From Leeuwenhoekiella aequorea (GTDB lineage Bacteria > Bacteroidota > Bacteroidia > Flavobacteriales > Flavobacteriaceae): a DNA stretch of 64,000 nt. The stretch is taken from assembly GCF_004104375.1 (NCBI RefSeq), contig NZ_QOVM01000001.1:744001-808000 (forward strand). Reading direction: 5' to 3'. Of this stretch, positions 27,245-36,862 are shown piece by piece. The notes under the pieces are model-generated. The model saw nothing but the letters and a program-made list of their open reading frames with translations. It had not been told where the DNA came from and did no database searches. The position numbers and the translations under genes are program-made. The first letter of the stretch is position 1; the number at the start of each line of letters is the position of its first letter.

Positions 27245-28230
27245 ATTTTTCACTAATCATTTGTACGTATCAAAGACCAGATGCCATTACGAATCTTTTA
27301 AATTCAGTAATAAATCAATCTGTCTATCCTAATCAAATTATTGTTGTGGATGGATCTGAAGGTATAGAAACGCAAAATCTTTCTTTAGAAAAAACATTTA
27401 AAAGTTTAGAGTATTTTAAAGTAGAAGATGACGTTCGTGGTCTTACGAGACAGCGTAATTATGGTATTTCGCGGTTAAATGAAGAAGCTGAGGTAGTTTG
27501 TTTTCTTGATGATGATGTGATTTTAGAAACTAAATACTTTGAAGCGGTTATAAAAACATTTCGAGATCGTAGCGATGTTGTAGGAATAGGTGGTGTTGCC
27601 ACAAATGAAAACCTTTGGAAACCTTCAGATAGAATTGAATCTACAGACAAAGTTTATGTTTTAGATGGTTTTGAACGCAACGAATCTCAGCGTTTTTACC
27701 TTCGGAATAAACTAGGTTTACAATCTCCAGACTTACCTGGGATTATGCCTTCTTTCTCTCACGGGCGTACATATGGTTACCCACTTACGGGTAAAGTTTA
27801 TGAAGTTGATTTACTTATAGGAATGGCGATGAGTTTCCGCATAAGTGTAATAGATGCAGAAAAATTCAGCTTGTATTTTGATGGTTATGGTCTTTATGAA
27901 GATGCAGATTATAGTCTTAGAGCCCTTAAATATGGAAAGAACGCTATCTGTACATCTGCAAAACTCCAGCATTATCACGATCCTGCCGGTAGACCAAAAC
28001 CCTATAAATATGGTATAATGGTTCTGCGTAACGGCTGGTATGTATGGCGTATAAAATATTCTAATCCAGATCTCAAATCCCGATTAAAATGGAATGCTAC
28101 GGCACTTTTATTAACGCTCATTCGCTTTAGTAATGTGTTTACAACTTCTGCAAGAAAAGATGCTTTTTTAGAAGCTTCAGGCAGAGTGGTGGGTTGGTTT
28201 AGTTTGATTTTCAGTAAACCACGGAGTTAA
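27241..28230 (+). CDS. Glycosyltransferase family 2
   Basis: This 329-residue GT-A enzyme has FSLIICTYQRPDAITNLLNS at the start, IVVDGSEGIETQ, GLTRQRNYGISRL and the metal motif VVCFLDDDVILETKYF (about residues 85-100). GLYEDADYSLRALKYG is the acidic acceptor motif. It resembles the GT2 domain of the preceding gene. The C-terminus contains a possible amphipathic/hydrophobic segment LKWNATALLLTLIRFSNVF. ATGA overlap at the start and a shared base with the next gene. Confidence 0.87.
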   Translation: MNFSLIICTYQRPDAITNLLNSVINQSVYPNQIIVVDGSEGIETQNLSLEKTFKSLEYFKVEDDVRGLTRQRNYGISRLNEEAEVVCFLDDDVILETKYFEAVIKTFRDRSDVVGIGGVATNENLWKPSDRIESTDKVYVLDGFERNESQRFYLRNKLGLQSPDLPGIMPSFSHGRTYGYPLTGKVYEVDLLIGMAMSFRISVIDAEKFSLYFDGYGLYEDADYSLRALKYGKNAICTSAKLQHYHDPAGRPKPYKYGIMVLRNGWYVWRIKYSNPDLKSRLKWNATALLLTLIRFSNVFTTSARKDAFLEASGRVVGWFSLIFSKPRS

Positions 28231-29342
28231 TGAGATTTGCAGTAATTACACAAATTGAACATTATAAGGCAGACAGAAAATATTACTCTTATACGCCTTA
28301 TGTAAAAGAAATGAATCTGTGGTTTAATCATGTAGATGAGGTTTGTATTGTAGCACCCTTCAATCCTGGAATACCTACAGAAATCGATAGTGATTATAAC
28401 TTAAATGAAATTGAGTTTAAGAAAGTATCAGCTATTAATCTTACATCATTTTTTCAAGTTGTAAGAGCTCTTATGAAGCTTCCTGGTATATTAATTACTA
28501 TTTATAATGCGATGTCAAAAGCAGATAATATACATCTAAGATGCCCGGGTAATATGGGTTTATTAGGTGCATTTGTACAGATTTTATTTCCGCGGAAGCG
28601 AAAAACAGCAAAATATGCAGGTAATTGGGATCCAAAAGCCACACAGCCTTGGAGCTATAGGCTTCAGAAATGGATATTGAGTAATACTACTCTCACTAAG
28701 AATATGCAGGTTTTAGTTTACGGAGATTGGCCCCATCAAACTGAAAATATAAGGCCATTTTTTACGGCCAGTTATTCAGAAGCTGACAAATATGATATTC
28801 CGTTAAGAAAGTATGATTTGCCGCTACGTTTTTTATTTGTAGGAAGTTTAGTGAGTGGTAAGCAACCCCAATATGCTATTGACCTTATCGAAGAACTTAT
28901 TTTAAAAGGCTTTCCCAGTGAATTACATTTTTATGGAGATGGTGTTCTAAAAAAGTCATTAGAAGAAAATATTAATAATGAAAATTTAAAAGGCTCATTA
29001 TATTTCCACGGAAATCAAAAACCGGAAGATGTACAGGAAGCTTATCAAAAAAGTCATTTTTTAATATTACCATCTAAAAGTGAAGGTTGGCCAAAGGTAG
29101 TTGCGGAAGCGATGTGGTGGGGAACAATACCCATTGTCACACCTATTTCTTGTGTGCCCTATATGCTCGGTGAGTCGAAGCGGGGAGTACTTATCAGTAA
29201 TGATTTAAAATCAGATTTAGATAAACTAATTCCAGTATTAAAGAACAAAGATGCGTTGAAATCAATGGCTATGGAGGCATCAAAATGGTCTAGAACATAT
29301 ACTTTAGATCGTTTTAATAATGAAATCGAAAAGCTCTTATAA
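28230..29342 (+). CDS. Glycosyltransferase family 4
   Basis: This 370-residue GT-B enzyme has donor-half motifs LRFLFVGSLVSGKQPQYAID (about residues 198-217), ELHFYGDGVLKKSLEE and the GT4 acidic stretch LPSKSEGWPKVVAEAMWWGT. AKYAGNWDPKATQPWSYRLQ in the middle is a conserved-looking loop for this subgroup. The N-terminus MRFAVITQIEHYKADRKYYS has no signal peptide. Start and stop each share one base with the neighbours. Confidence 0.85.
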   Translation: MRFAVITQIEHYKADRKYYSYTPYVKEMNLWFNHVDEVCIVAPFNPGIPTEIDSDYNLNEIEFKKVSAINLTSFFQVVRALMKLPGILITIYNAMSKADNIHLRCPGNMGLLGAFVQILFPRKRKTAKYAGNWDPKATQPWSYRLQKWILSNTTLTKNMQVLVYGDWPHQTENIRPFFTASYSEADKYDIPLRKYDLPLRFLFVGSLVSGKQPQYAIDLIEELILKGFPSELHFYGDGVLKKSLEENINNENLKGSLYFHGNQKPEDVQEAYQKSHFLILPSKSEGWPKVVAEAMWWGTIPIVTPISCVPYMLGESKRGVLISNDLKSDLDKLIPVLKNKDALKSMAMEASKWSRTYTLDRFNNEIEKLL

Positions 29343-30415
29343 TGCGTGTTCTTCAGTTAATAGATAGTCTTGAAGTGGGAGGGGCAGAACGTATGGCTGT
29401 AAATTACGCAAATGCTTTATTGAATGAGATTGAAGTTTCAGCATTATGTACTACACGGGCCGAAGGAGATTTAAAAAACCTTGTGCAACCTGATATTCCC
29501 TATTTATTTTTAAATAAAAAACATACATTAGATCTTTCTGCCTTTTTACGCCTGCGTCGATTTGTAAAGAATCATAAGATACAGATTATTCAGGCACATG
29601 GCAGTTCTTATTTTACTGCTGTTTTAGTAAAAATAATAACACCAGCTCTTAAAGTCGTTTGGCACGATCATTATGGCAATAGTGAATATTTAAAGGAAAG
29701 AGAGACCCGGTTTTTAATGCCATTAAGTCGATTTTTTGATGCTGTTATTTCTGTAAATGACAAATTGAGCCGCTGGTCTAATGAATATTTGAATATTGAA
29801 AAGCATATTTTTTTAAAGAATTTTATTGCTGATGCGTGTCCATTAGATCAAGATTTTAATCCTAATGGTATAAAAGGAAAGCGATTAGTTTGTGTTGCAA
29901 ATCTTAGACCTCAAAAAAATCATACGCTTTTATTAAAAGCTTTTGAGGAAGTGCTCAAGAAGGATGATGAATATACTTTGCATTTGTTTGGAAGCAAGGT
30001 AGATCCAGTTTATTCACAAATGATCCTAAGCAGCCTTAAAACTCCTCACTTTAATGGCAAGATATTTTATTACGGGACGCATCTCAAACTATCCGCTGTG
30101 TTGCCTTATTTTGATATAGGTATTTTAGCATCTCATTCTGAAGGTCTGCCTTTAGCTTTATTAGAATATGGACAAGCGGGTCTTGCTGTTATAGCAACCG
30201 ATGTAGGGGATTGCGCTAAAGTTCTTGACGGCTGTGGACAGGTTATCCAACCTGGAAATTTAGACAGTTTAGTGGCGGCGATTTCAAAATACGCTGAGGA
30301 ACCAGAATTAAGATTGAAATATGCGACATTATTAAAAGAACGGATTGATACTGAATATTCTGATCAGGCTCAAGTAAACCAACTATTATATTTATATGAG
30401 CACATCATCCACTAA
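29342..30415 (+). CDS. Glycosyltransferase family 4
   Basis: This 357-residue GT-B enzyme has VLQLIDSLEVGGAERMAVNY at the N-terminus (the GGAER loop is a hallmark of GT4), WHDHYGNSEYL in the middle, LVCVANLRPQKNHTLLLKAF and the acidic motif SHSEGLPLALLEYGQAGLAV followed by DVGDCAKVL. All expected positions are present. It overlaps the following Wzy/WaaL gene by 20 bases. Confidence 0.88.
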   Translation: MRVLQLIDSLEVGGAERMAVNYANALLNEIEVSALCTTRAEGDLKNLVQPDIPYLFLNKKHTLDLSAFLRLRRFVKNHKIQIIQAHGSSYFTAVLVKIITPALKVVWHDHYGNSEYLKERETRFLMPLSRFFDAVISVNDKLSRWSNEYLNIEKHIFLKNFIADACPLDQDFNPNGIKGKRLVCVANLRPQKNHTLLLKAFEEVLKKDDEYTLHLFGSKVDPVYSQMILSSLKTPHFNGKIFYYGTHLKLSAVLPYFDIGILASHSEGLPLALLEYGQAGLAVIATDVGDCAKVLDGCGQVIQPGNLDSLVAAISKYAEEPELRLKYATLLKERIDTEYSDQAQVNQLLYLYEHIIH

Positions 30416-31766
30416 TTATAACAAAACCTACATACAACTCATTGCATTACACATTGCAATAGGTTTTGCTATATACTTGTTTCAGTTTCTTGGGATGATC
30501 TACTTTCTTGGATCTGTAGCATTATTAGTGTTTTGGGTTTTTCAAACTGGGAATAAGCAAAATCAAGTGCTTATTGCAGCTGCCTATATGACTTCTGGCG
30601 AAGTCTTTTTTAGAATGACAGGCGGCAGTATTATACCTTGGGAAGCAGGTAAATATTCTGTTATATGTTTTATTTTATTAGGGTTAGTTTTTAGCGGAAC
30701 TTCTAGAAAATCATCCATTTATTGGCTCTATTTATTGCTTCTAATACCGGGTGTAATTTATGCGGCATCTACACTCAATTTTGATACAAATGTTAGAAAT
30801 GCTATTGTATTTAACCTAAGCGGACCATTTTGTTTGGGTATTGCAGCTCTGTATTGTTATGATCGTAGAATTACTAGAAATCAGTTGCACCATATCGTCT
30901 GGGCGTTATTGATGCCGGTTGTTGCCTTAGGATCGTATCTATACTTTTTTACTCCGGACACTCAAGATGTTTTAAATGGAACTCAATCTAATTTTGCATT
31001 ATCTGGGGGGTATGGCCCCAATCAAGTGGCAACTGTTTTGGGAATCGGGATGTTTGCGTTAACGATACAATTATTTGTAAATGGGAGAAATAAGCTCATA
31101 TTCGGATTAAATCTGGCCTTACTGATGTTTCTTACTTATCGTGCCATTATTACATTTTCCAGAGGGGGGATATTTACAGCTGCTATTATAAGTGTTGTGT
31201 TTATGTTTTTTTATTTTCAAGGTGTATCAAAGAAAAAGAAAAACGCGCTTTCCTTTTATATGATTGTTCTTGGAATTGCCATTGCAATGACTTGGTTTGT
31301 ATCCTCAGTGCGCACAATGGGTCTTATTGATTTGCGCTATGCAAATAAAGATGCTGCAGGTCGTATTAAAGAAGATATTTCTACGGGTAGGCAGGAATTA
31401 GTGAGTTCAGAGCTTAACTTCTTTATTGAAAATCCTGTGATGGGTATTGGAGTGGGTAAGACCCGGGAATACCGCGAAGAAAAATTAGATATTCTGGCAG
31501 CTTCTCATAATGAACTCAGTAGATTATTATCTGAGCACGGAATATTTGGTTTGTTTGCCTTACTTATTTTATTAATTGCTCCGTTATTTTTTAGAATAAG
31601 TAATAGGAAAAACTATCTGTTTTATTCATTTTATGGTTTTTGGTTTCTCACGATAAATCACTCTTCAATGCGTATAGCAGCACCGGCTTTTTTATATGCG
31701 CTTGCGTTAATTAATATTATTGATGAAAAAAAAAATCCTGTACATAGGAAACAAATTAGCGGCTAA
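30396..31766 (+). CDS. O-antigen polymerase/ligase-like membrane protein (Wzy/WaaL superfamily)
   Basis: This 456-residue protein has about ten to twelve hydrophobic segments. Diagnostic features of the Wzy_C domain are TFSRGGIFTAA in a short loop (about residues 250-260) and, in a large periplasmic loop, NPVMGIGVGKTREYREEK and LAASHNELSRLLSEHGIFGL, whose His and flanking residues are needed for glycan transfer. The family includes Wzy polymerases and WaaL ligases, which the sequence alone does not separate. An ABC exporter at the start of the locus and no Wzx flippase in the window make a ligase role attractive. It overlaps both neighbours, by 20 bases upstream and 44 downstream. Confidence 0.83.
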   Translation: MSTSSTNYNKTYIQLIALHIAIGFAIYLFQFLGMIYFLGSVALLVFWVFQTGNKQNQVLIAAAYMTSGEVFFRMTGGSIIPWEAGKYSVICFILLGLVFSGTSRKSSIYWLYLLLLIPGVIYAASTLNFDTNVRNAIVFNLSGPFCLGIAALYCYDRRITRNQLHHIVWALLMPVVALGSYLYFFTPDTQDVLNGTQSNFALSGGYGPNQVATVLGIGMFALTIQLFVNGRNKLIFGLNLALLMFLTYRAIITFSRGGIFTAAIISVVFMFFYFQGVSKKKKNALSFYMIVLGIAIAMTWFVSSVRTMGLIDLRYANKDAAGRIKEDISTGRQELVSSELNFFIENPVMGIGVGKTREYREEKLDILAASHNELSRLLSEHGIFGLFALLILLIAPLFFRISNRKNYLFYSFYGFWFLTINHSSMRIAAPAFLYALALINIIDEKKNPVHRKQISG

Positions 31767-32733
31767 GGGTGCTACACCCACAAGTATAGATACGCTAGGT
31801 CCTAAGTTAGCGGCATCGGGATTTTTATTACGTTATGTAGGGACTAAAACCTCAAAGGCAAAACGTTTAATCCAAATGTTATTTGCGATTTTTAAGAATA
31901 GAAATTGGATTGATTATGTACTTATAGATACCTACAGCACTCAAAATTTTTGGTTTGCCTATTTGTCAGCAAGATTATGCGTTTTTTTTCAACTGAAATA
32001 TATTCCTATTCTTCACGGTGGTAATTTACCGTATCGCTTAAAATCTAATCCTAAGGCGAGTGACTTCTTATTTAAAAAGTCATACTTGAATGTGAGTCCA
32101 TCTTTGTATCTCAAAGTGTTCTTTAATAGCCAAGGTTATTCGGTTATTCATATTCCTAATGCTATAGAACTTGAAAAGTATAAATTTAAAAAGCGTGAAT
32201 TATTGCGACCAAAGTTACTTTGGGTAAGATCATTTGCTGAATTATATAATCCTCTTCTTGCTTTAAAAATTTTTGAAAGTTTGAAGCAATCTTTTCCCTT
32301 AGCAGAACTTTGTATGGTGGGGCCTGCTAAAGATGCAAGCTTAAATGAGTGTAGAATTTATGCTGCTAAAAATAAATTGCCTGTGACATTTACAGGAAAG
32401 TTGTCAAAGTCGGAGTGGATTGCTCTATCAGAAAACTATGATATCTTTATTAATACTTCTCATTTTGATAATTTCCCTGTGAGTATTATCGAAGCAATGG
32501 CTCTTGGTCTGCCAGTAGTAAGTACTAATGTAGGTGGAATTCCCTACATGATAGAAGATAAGACTACCGGATTTTTAGTTGAAGATAATGATCTCGTAAA
32601 TTTTGTAGAGAAGATAAAGTTCTTATTGAATAATTCTCAGAAAATCTATGAAATAACAGGCAATGCACGTGCACAGGTAAAAGACTTTAATTGGTCTGTT
32701 GTTGAGAATCAATGGATTAAAATCTTACAATAA
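31723..32733 (+). CDS. Glycosyltransferase family 4
   Basis: This 336-residue GT-B enzyme has KILYIGNKLAAKGATPTSID at the N-terminus, IPILHGGNLPYRL, LLWVRSFAELYNPLLALKIF and the GT4 motif FDNFPVSIIEAMALGLPVVS followed by NVGGIPYMI. I choose the ATG at 31723 over the TTG at 31720 because it gives the usual short N-terminus MKKKILYIG. Either start lies inside the end of the Wzy/WaaL gene, so translation is probably coupled. It is the last glycosyltransferase before the initiating sugar-phosphate transferase. Confidence 0.87.
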   Translation: MKKKILYIGNKLAAKGATPTSIDTLGPKLAASGFLLRYVGTKTSKAKRLIQMLFAIFKNRNWIDYVLIDTYSTQNFWFAYLSARLCVFFQLKYIPILHGGNLPYRLKSNPKASDFLFKKSYLNVSPSLYLKVFFNSQGYSVIHIPNAIELEKYKFKKRELLRPKLLWVRSFAELYNPLLALKIFESLKQSFPLAELCMVGPAKDASLNECRIYAAKNKLPVTFTGKLSKSEWIALSENYDIFINTSHFDNFPVSIIEAMALGLPVVSTNVGGIPYMIEDKTTGFLVEDNDLVNFVEKIKFLLNNSQKIYEITGNARAQVKDFNWSVVENQWIKILQ

Positions 32734-32739
32734 ATAGGC

Positions 32740-32747
32740 TATATTTG
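32740..32747 (+). promoter_or_regulatory. Candidate promoter -7 box (TATATTTG) before the initiating transferase
   Basis: TATATTTG matches the Bacteroidota consensus TANNTTTG exactly and lies in the 24-base gap after the last GT4 gene. It ends only 10 bases before the first ATG (32758), so a transcript would be nearly leaderless or would favour the in-frame ATG at 32770. No TTTG-type -33 box is obvious at 19 bases upstream. Confidence 0.4.
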
Positions 32748-32757
32748 AAAACCACAA

Positions 32758-34158
32758 ATGCCCCTTAAAATGTCTTGGATCCCTAAAATCCATTTTGAAA
32801 TATCAGAGCGTAAAATCCTGTTGCGCCTATTTGATCTTGCGGCCATCTTTTCTATGCTGGCCTTTTTAGTCATTTTTTTTCAGTTTGATTATTTTAAAAT
32901 TAATTCAGAACGTTGGGAGTGGACCTTAGTTTTAGCCACTTATTATTCGGTATTTGCCGTTATTTTTGAGATGTATGATTTGCAGAAAGCAGCATCGTTT
33001 CAGACAACTCTTCAAAATGTAATACTAACCGTTTCTGTAACGGTTTTGTTTTTTATACTTACTCCGTTTTTAACACCCGTTTTGCCAGAAAATAGACTGC
33101 AAATTGTCTATTTCTATTTTGCGATGGTTTTAGGACTTTTAATATGGAGGTATGCGTATATAACTTTAATCTCTGCGCCTAGATTTAATAAAAGAATACT
33201 AATCGTAGGGAACAGTTATGACATAAATTTAATTGCTGAAAATCTTCATATTGCCGATCCTAATTATCGGGTTATAGGATATATAAACACAGATGCAATT
33301 AAGAAAGATGCGCTTGATAGAAGACTAAAGGCTATCGAAGTTTCAGATTTAGTAGATTCAATCTCAAAATTTTCAGTATCAGAAATTGTTGTTGCTAGTC
33401 CGTCTAAAGGTGTAGGAATAGACCTTTATAATCAGTTAATGTTGCTCTTAGGAGAGGGATTTCCTATTAGAGAATATACGCAAGTTTATGAAGAAATTAC
33501 ACAACGCGTACCCGTGCAACATGTAGAACGTGACTTTTATAAATACTTCCCATTTAGTCGCAGCAATAAAAATAGATTCTACTTAACGATAAGCAGATTA
33601 TTCAATATCATATTTGCCATAGGAGTACTTATTATAGCAATCTTTTTACTGCCGCTGGTTCTGGTGGGTAATATGCTTGGCAATCGCGGGCCATTACTAT
33701 ATTTTCAGGACCGTGTGGGTCAAAATGGTAAGCTTTTTACTATTTTAAAACTGCGCACGATGGTGAAAAATGCTGAATCTAATGGAGCACAATGGGCTCA
33801 AAAATCTGACCGAAGAATAACTCCCTTCGGAAAAATTCTTAGAAACACCCGCGTTGATGAAATACCTCAATGTATAAATATATTAAAGGGCGAAATGAGT
33901 CTTATCGGGCCTCGACCAGAACGTCCGGTTTTTGTTAAAGAGCTATCTCAAAAAATTGCTTTTTATGATATTAGACACGTAGTGAAGCCGGGTTTAACAG
34001 GGTGGGCGCAAGTACGTGGACGCTATGTAAACTCTGTGGATGACACCCTAGAAAAGCTTCAGTACGATTTGTTTTATATTAAGCATCGCAACTTATTTTT
34101 AGACTTAAATATTCTTCTCAAAACCATTAGTACTGTAATCTATTACAGAGGGCAATAG
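32758..34158 (+). CDS. Undecaprenyl-phosphate sugar-phosphate transferase (WcaJ/WbaP-like, polyprenyl PHPT)
   Basis: This 466-residue inner-membrane enzyme starts glycan assembly by moving a sugar-1-phosphate onto undecaprenyl phosphate. About four N-terminal membrane segments are followed by a Rossmann-like CoA-binding domain (RILIVGNSYDINLIAENL, about residues 142-159), another membrane segment, and the C-terminal catalytic domain with GPLLYFQDRVGQNGKLFTIL, KLRTMVKNAE, the Asp-Glu pair in RVDEIPQCINIL, and SLIGPRPERPVF. Length and domain order are those of full-size PHPT enzymes. The start may be 32758 or the in-frame ATG at 32770. It closes the locus and converges on lnt with 3 bases between, with no terminator visible. 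Confidence 0.92.
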   Translation: MPLKMSWIPKIHFEISERKILLRLFDLAAIFSMLAFLVIFFQFDYFKINSERWEWTLVLATYYSVFAVIFEMYDLQKAASFQTTLQNVILTVSVTVLFFILTPFLTPVLPENRLQIVYFYFAMVLGLLIWRYAYITLISAPRFNKRILIVGNSYDINLIAENLHIADPNYRVIGYINTDAIKKDALDRRLKAIEVSDLVDSISKFSVSEIVVASPSKGVGIDLYNQLMLLLGEGFPIREYTQVYEEITQRVPVQHVERDFYKYFPFSRSNKNRFYLTISRLFNIIFAIGVLIIAIFLLPLVLVGNMLGNRGPLLYFQDRVGQNGKLFTILKLRTMVKNAESNGAQWAQKSDRRITPFGKILRNTRVDEIPQCINILKGEMSLIGPRPERPVFVKELSQKIAFYDIRHVVKPGLTGWAQVRGRYVNSVDDTLEKLQYDLFYIKHRNLFLDLNILLKTISTVIYYRGQ

Positions 34159-34161
34159 GTG

Positions 34162-35763
34162 CTATTTTTTCCGTCTAATAAAAGAAAGTAACAGAATAAT
34201 TCCCGCTGGTATAAAAGCCAACTTCGGAATATAATCTCCATACTGGGTATAAAAGGTGAACGTGTCTGAGCTATTTATAGTTCCTTTTAAAGTACCCTTT
34301 AATCCATATCCAAGCTCTTTTTCAATTTCACCTTTTTGATTAATAAGTGCAGATATACCGGTATTAGCGCTTCTAGCGATACTTCTGCGATTTTCAATTG
34401 CGCGCAAACGGGCATAGTTTAAATGTTGTTTATGTCCCTGCGTATTCCCCCACCAGGCATCATTTGTCATAATTGCAAGAAATTGCGCACCCTCCTTCAC
34501 ATAACCCGTTACATAATCTCCATAAACAGATTCATAGCAAATTACTGGAGCTACTTTTGTGCCATTAATTCCTGTAAAAGCAGTTCTGTTCTTTTGAATT
34601 GTTTTCATAGATACAGTACCGCCGAGATCTATCATTACATCTCCTAAAATAGGTTTTAATATACTCTGATATGGAAAATTTTCTACACCTACAACCAGTT
34701 TACTCTTATGATAAATCTGGGATTTTTCAGTTCTATTTAGCAGAAATGCAGAATTGAAAAAATCTGCCCAAAGTGGATTTCCCAAGCGATCATTACCCAC
34801 AAAATTACTGGTAGGCAAAAGATCGTTTTCATTAGTATAAAGCCTGTAAAATTGTATTCCCGCCATATAATTTAAGTCAGGATATTTTATTAAAAATTGT
34901 TGAGCCTTGTCTTTTTCTGCACTGTATTCAAAGTTTCTGAGATCTACACCTGCACCTTCTGCTAAAACTGTTTCAGGAGCTATTAAAAATTCGGTGTTTG
35001 ATGTTAGCGAAGCATTTGCTTCTTCAAATAATAAATCACCGATGCGATCATTAGTAGTGTTGTATTTTTCAGTATAGGGATCAATATTGGGTTGTAACAA
35101 AACCACCTCTATAGGATTATTTACTTCAGTATAGGTGTGGTAAAGAATTTGGCTAATTGCAATTGGAAGTACGATTACAACTAATGGTAACAAAAGATTT
35201 TTAATCAGTATTTTAAGGTTGTTATTCTCATTGTAAAAAATTATGGCTTTGAAGATCAATACATTTACCATCCATACCCATAGCGTGCCTCCAAAGGTTC
35301 CGGTATATTCATACCATTGAATCCAGCCCGTTGTGATTGCAAAAGCATTTCCTAGATTTAACCATGGCCAGGAGAAATCCCAGTTTAGATGTAAATATTC
35401 AAAAAGCATCCATAATGTGACTAAAAATAGCAAACTAAGGTTTGTATTAAAGCGTTTGGAAATGCGTACATAGAGTAACCACACCGATGTCATTAAAAGA
35501 GCATTTGCAAGTACAGCAAACCACATTCCAAAACCAGTAGAGTTGTATAGCCACCAAGTCGTAATTATATTGAATATGAAAAAGCTTACGTATGTGCTGC
35601 CAAATATTTTTAATGCAGGTCTTTTAATACCTGTTCTTATGTAGTTGCGAGTAGCTATAAGTAAGGGTACAAATCCAAAGAATAATAATAGTGGAAATCC
35701 ATATGTAGGCCACGCGATTGCGAGTACAATCCCTGAAGAAATGGCTAAGAAAAAGTTTTTCAT
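34162..35763 (-). CDS. lnt: Apolipoprotein N-acyltransferase
   Basis: This 533-residue inner-membrane enzyme adds the third acyl chain to lipoproteins, using phospholipid as donor. About seven N-terminal membrane segments occupy residues 1-210. The periplasmic nitrilase-like domain holds the catalytic triad in IAPETVLAEG (Glu), YHKSKLVVGVENFP (Lys) and APVICYESVYGD (Cys). A final membrane segment IPAGIILLLSFIRRKK ends the protein. Length is normal. It is transcribed against the polysaccharide locus. Several lipoproteins in this window (36863, 59603, 61434) are potential substrates. Confidence 0.93.
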   Translation of the reverse strand: MKNFFLAISSGIVLAIAWPTYGFPLLLFFGFVPLLIATRNYIRTGIKRPALKIFGSTYVSFFIFNIITTWWLYNSTGFGMWFAVLANALLMTSVWLLYVRISKRFNTNLSLLFLVTLWMLFEYLHLNWDFSWPWLNLGNAFAITTGWIQWYEYTGTFGGTLWVWMVNVLIFKAIIFYNENNNLKILIKNLLLPLVVIVLPIAISQILYHTYTEVNNPIEVVLLQPNIDPYTEKYNTTNDRIGDLLFEEANASLTSNTEFLIAPETVLAEGAGVDLRNFEYSAEKDKAQQFLIKYPDLNYMAGIQFYRLYTNENDLLPTSNFVGNDRLGNPLWADFFNSAFLLNRTEKSQIYHKSKLVVGVENFPYQSILKPILGDVMIDLGGTVSMKTIQKNRTAFTGINGTKVAPVICYESVYGDYVTGYVKEGAQFLAIMTNDAWWGNTQGHKQHLNYARLRAIENRRSIARSANTGISALINQKGEIEKELGYGLKGTLKGTINSSDTFTFYTQYGDYIPKLAFIPAGIILLLSFIRRKK

Positions 35764-35912
35764 AATACGCTAAAATGATGATGCAAGTTAAGATTTCGAT
35801 TTTTTAAATCGTGGAGATAATCAAAAACCTACACATAAATTTAATGATGTTAAAGCTGTTCTAAATATAATTTGAAGCAGGGATATAGTGAGTAATTTAG
35901 AAAAAAAACGAG

Positions 35913-36818
35913 ATGAGTATTTTAATAACAGGGGCAACAGGATTAGTAGGAAAAGCTTTAACCGAAGAATTGTTAAATTCTGGTAAACAGGTCAATTATT
36001 TGACTACAAGTCCTAATAAAATAGAGACGAAGGAAAATTATAAAGGTTTTCTTTGGAATCCTAGCGAGGGAGAAATCGATGTGAGATGCTTTCATGGTGT
36101 AACCGCTATAGTACATCTGGCAGGAGCAAGTATAGCAGAACGTTGGACTGAGGCGTATAAGTCTATAATTGTTGACAGTAGAATTGAAACTGCTCAGTTA
36201 TTATGTAGTACATTAAAAAATATTGATCATACTGTCGCTCATTTTGTATCTGCTAGTGCTATTGGAGCGTATCCATCTTCTAAAACAAATGAGTATTCTG
36301 AAAATTTTGAGGTTTATAATTCTGGTTTTTTAGGCGATGTTGTAAAAGTATGGGAGGAAGCAGCAGACCTTTTTAAAGAATTAAATATTAAGGTTTCTAA
36401 GATACGTATTGGCGTTGTTCTATCAAAGAAGGGTGGTGCCTTAGAAAAATTAATTCAACCTATCAAAATGTATGTAGGAGCCCCATTAGGAGATGGTGAG
36501 CAATGGCAATCTTGGATTCATTTAAAAGATTTGGCTCGCGTATTTAATTATGTGGTAACTCACGAACTTGAGGGTATTTATAATGCTGTAGCGCCTTCAC
36601 CAGTAACTAATAAAGAAATGACTAAAGAGGCGGCTTCTGTTCTCAACAAGCCTCTATTTTTGCCAAAGGTACCTGCATTTATGCTCAAATTATTATTGGG
36701 TGATATGGCTGCTATAGTTTTAGAAAGTCAAAAAGTAAGTTCTAATAAAATAGAACAAAAGGGTTTTGATTTTAAGTTTAAACAAGTAGACGTAACGCTA
36801 CAGGATTTATTAAAATAA
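35913..36818 (+). CDS. TIGR01777 family NAD(P)-dependent epimerase-like protein (YfcH-like)
   Basis: This 301-residue short-chain-dehydrogenase-like protein has the dinucleotide loop ILITGATGLVGKAL at residues 3-16, VHLAGASIAERWTEAYK (about 69-85), the SASAIGAYP segment at the active site, and the family C-terminal domain with FLPKVPAFMLKLLLGDMAA (DUF1731). The cellular role of this family is not firmly known; a cell-division-linked role has been proposed for relatives. It stands alone after a 149-base divergent gap and is followed by a strong terminator. The motif TATAATTTG upstream has one base too many between TA and TTTG to be a clear -7 box. Confidence 0.88.
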   Translation: MSILITGATGLVGKALTEELLNSGKQVNYLTTSPNKIETKENYKGFLWNPSEGEIDVRCFHGVTAIVHLAGASIAERWTEAYKSIIVDSRIETAQLLCSTLKNIDHTVAHFVSASAIGAYPSSKTNEYSENFEVYNSGFLGDVVKVWEEAADLFKELNIKVSKIRIGVVLSKKGGALEKLIQPIKMYVGAPLGDGEQWQSWIHLKDLARVFNYVVTHELEGIYNAVAPSPVTNKEMTKEAASVLNKPLFLPKVPAFMLKLLLGDMAAIVLESQKVSSNKIEQKGFDFKFKQVDVTLQDLLK

Positions 36819-36848
36819 AAAAAGCCCAGCAATGCCGGGCTTTTTTTG
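36817..36848. terminator. Bidirectional rho-independent terminator
   Basis: Arms GCCCAGC and GCCGGGC around AAT form a 7-base stem with one A-C mismatch. A-rich sequence precedes it and seven T follow. It lies between convergent genes (the epimerase-like gene and the YceI gene) and can serve both strands. Confidence 0.85.
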
Positions 36849-36862
36849 TTCTATACTAAATT

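Noticed and set aside
34100-34200. Terminator between the sugar-phosphate transferase gene and lnt
   Set aside because: Only 3 bases separate the convergent genes and no hairpin with a T tail is visible.
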